This document shows, piece after piece, positions 63,770 to 64,000 of a stretch of 64,000 bases of DNA; position 1 is the first letter of the stretch, and every line of letters begins with the position of its first letter. The translations under genes and the position numbers were made by a program. The notes beneath the pieces are model-generated. The model was not told where the DNA came from, ran no database searches, and saw only the letters and a list, made by a program, of their open reading frames with translations. Origin of the DNA: Anadara kagoshimensis (Eukaryota; Mollusca; Bivalvia; Arcoida; Arcidae). The stretch lies in NCBI GenBank assembly GCA_021292105.1, contig CM037868.1, positions 34,537,523 to 34,601,522 of the forward strand. The letters run 5' to 3'.

Positions 63770-64000
63770 TTTTATGACCGTCATCACAATATAGACTTAC
63801 CCTAGATATATTTAACGTCTCATAGTTCCATGTTCCTTTCATTCCTATTTTGATTACATACTTGGCGAGTGTACATGTAGCTAGCTAAACAGGAGGCGCT
63901 TGCTCTTCCGGAGCACCCGGTCTAACTTCTTTGTAGAAGTTCATGTTTATAACTTATTTGTCAGTTTCAAAGTTTTTACAGTCGAACCTGTATATAAAGG
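63770..64000 (+). repeat. CCTTCCGGAGCACC repeat copy and MITE end at the window edge
   Basis: GACCGTCATCACAATATAGA and AACAGGAGGCGCTTGCTCTT, TCCGGAGCACCCGGTCTAAC belong to the interspersed family. The final bases (TACAGTCGAACCTGTATATA) are the start of a TACAGTC-type MITE cut by the window end. Confidence 0.65.

Overview
The window reads as nuclear DNA of a bivalve mollusc (species not determinable here). It is AT-rich and intron-containing, full of tRNA-derived SINEs, short inverted-repeat elements and minisatellites, and it carries lineage-expanded TRIM genes of the RING / two B-box / coiled-coil / NHL-like propeller type that are typical of bivalves. There is no operon structure, no plausible cellular tRNA or rRNA gene and no CRISPR array. 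Domain and family names come from reading the translations, not from database searches.

Region 1 (about 1 to 13.0 kb) holds one plus-strand gene that I assemble from six exons (1010-1139, 2457-2530, 4853-5147, 6464-6918, 8437-8632, 12532-12971). All splice sites are GT/AG, the intron phases agree (1,0,1,0,1), and the product is 529 residues. It resembles the membrane-anchored E3 ubiquitin ligase RNF180 (Rines): an N-terminal Cys pair, a conserved W/Cys-rich module, a C3HC4 RING and a hydrophobic C-terminus. Its introns hold a ZNF862/hAT-like zinc-finger fragment, a LINE 3' end, an 88-bp minisatellite that runs into the exon 3 acceptor, and a split 33-bp minisatellite that ends at the exon 6 acceptor.

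Region 2 (13.0 to 16.5 kb) has no gene that I can see, only interspersed repeats and inverted-repeat elements.

Region 3 (16.5 to 59.1 kb) is a direct tandem duplication of a two-gene unit. Each unit has one minus-strand TRIM gene and one plus-strand TRIM gene arranged head to head. Unit 1 carries TRIM-A (21347-23305, -) and TRIM-C (28057-30018, +). Unit 2 carries TRIM-B (41034-42992, -) and TRIM-D (54762-56723, +). A pairs with B and C with D. The two units act as before/after snapshots for insertions: a 4.5-kb terminal-inverted-repeat element (49160-53695) and a foldback-like element with a 51-bp satellite (44.8-47.4 kb) are in unit 2 only. Every TRIM gene is followed by a tail of tandem copies of its own last ~30 codons plus 3' UTR. 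At least the first two copies behind TRIM-C are still open to a stop codon.

Region 4 (59.1 to 64 kb) has no recognised gene. It holds SINEs, a small transposon-like insertion with a visible empty-site copy, and an 81-bp minisatellite.

The four TRIM proteins are probably cytosolic ubiquitin ligases whose variable propellers bind ligands, plausibly in innate immunity as proposed for bivalve TRIM expansions. RNF180 is a conserved single gene and appears unrelated to them functionally.
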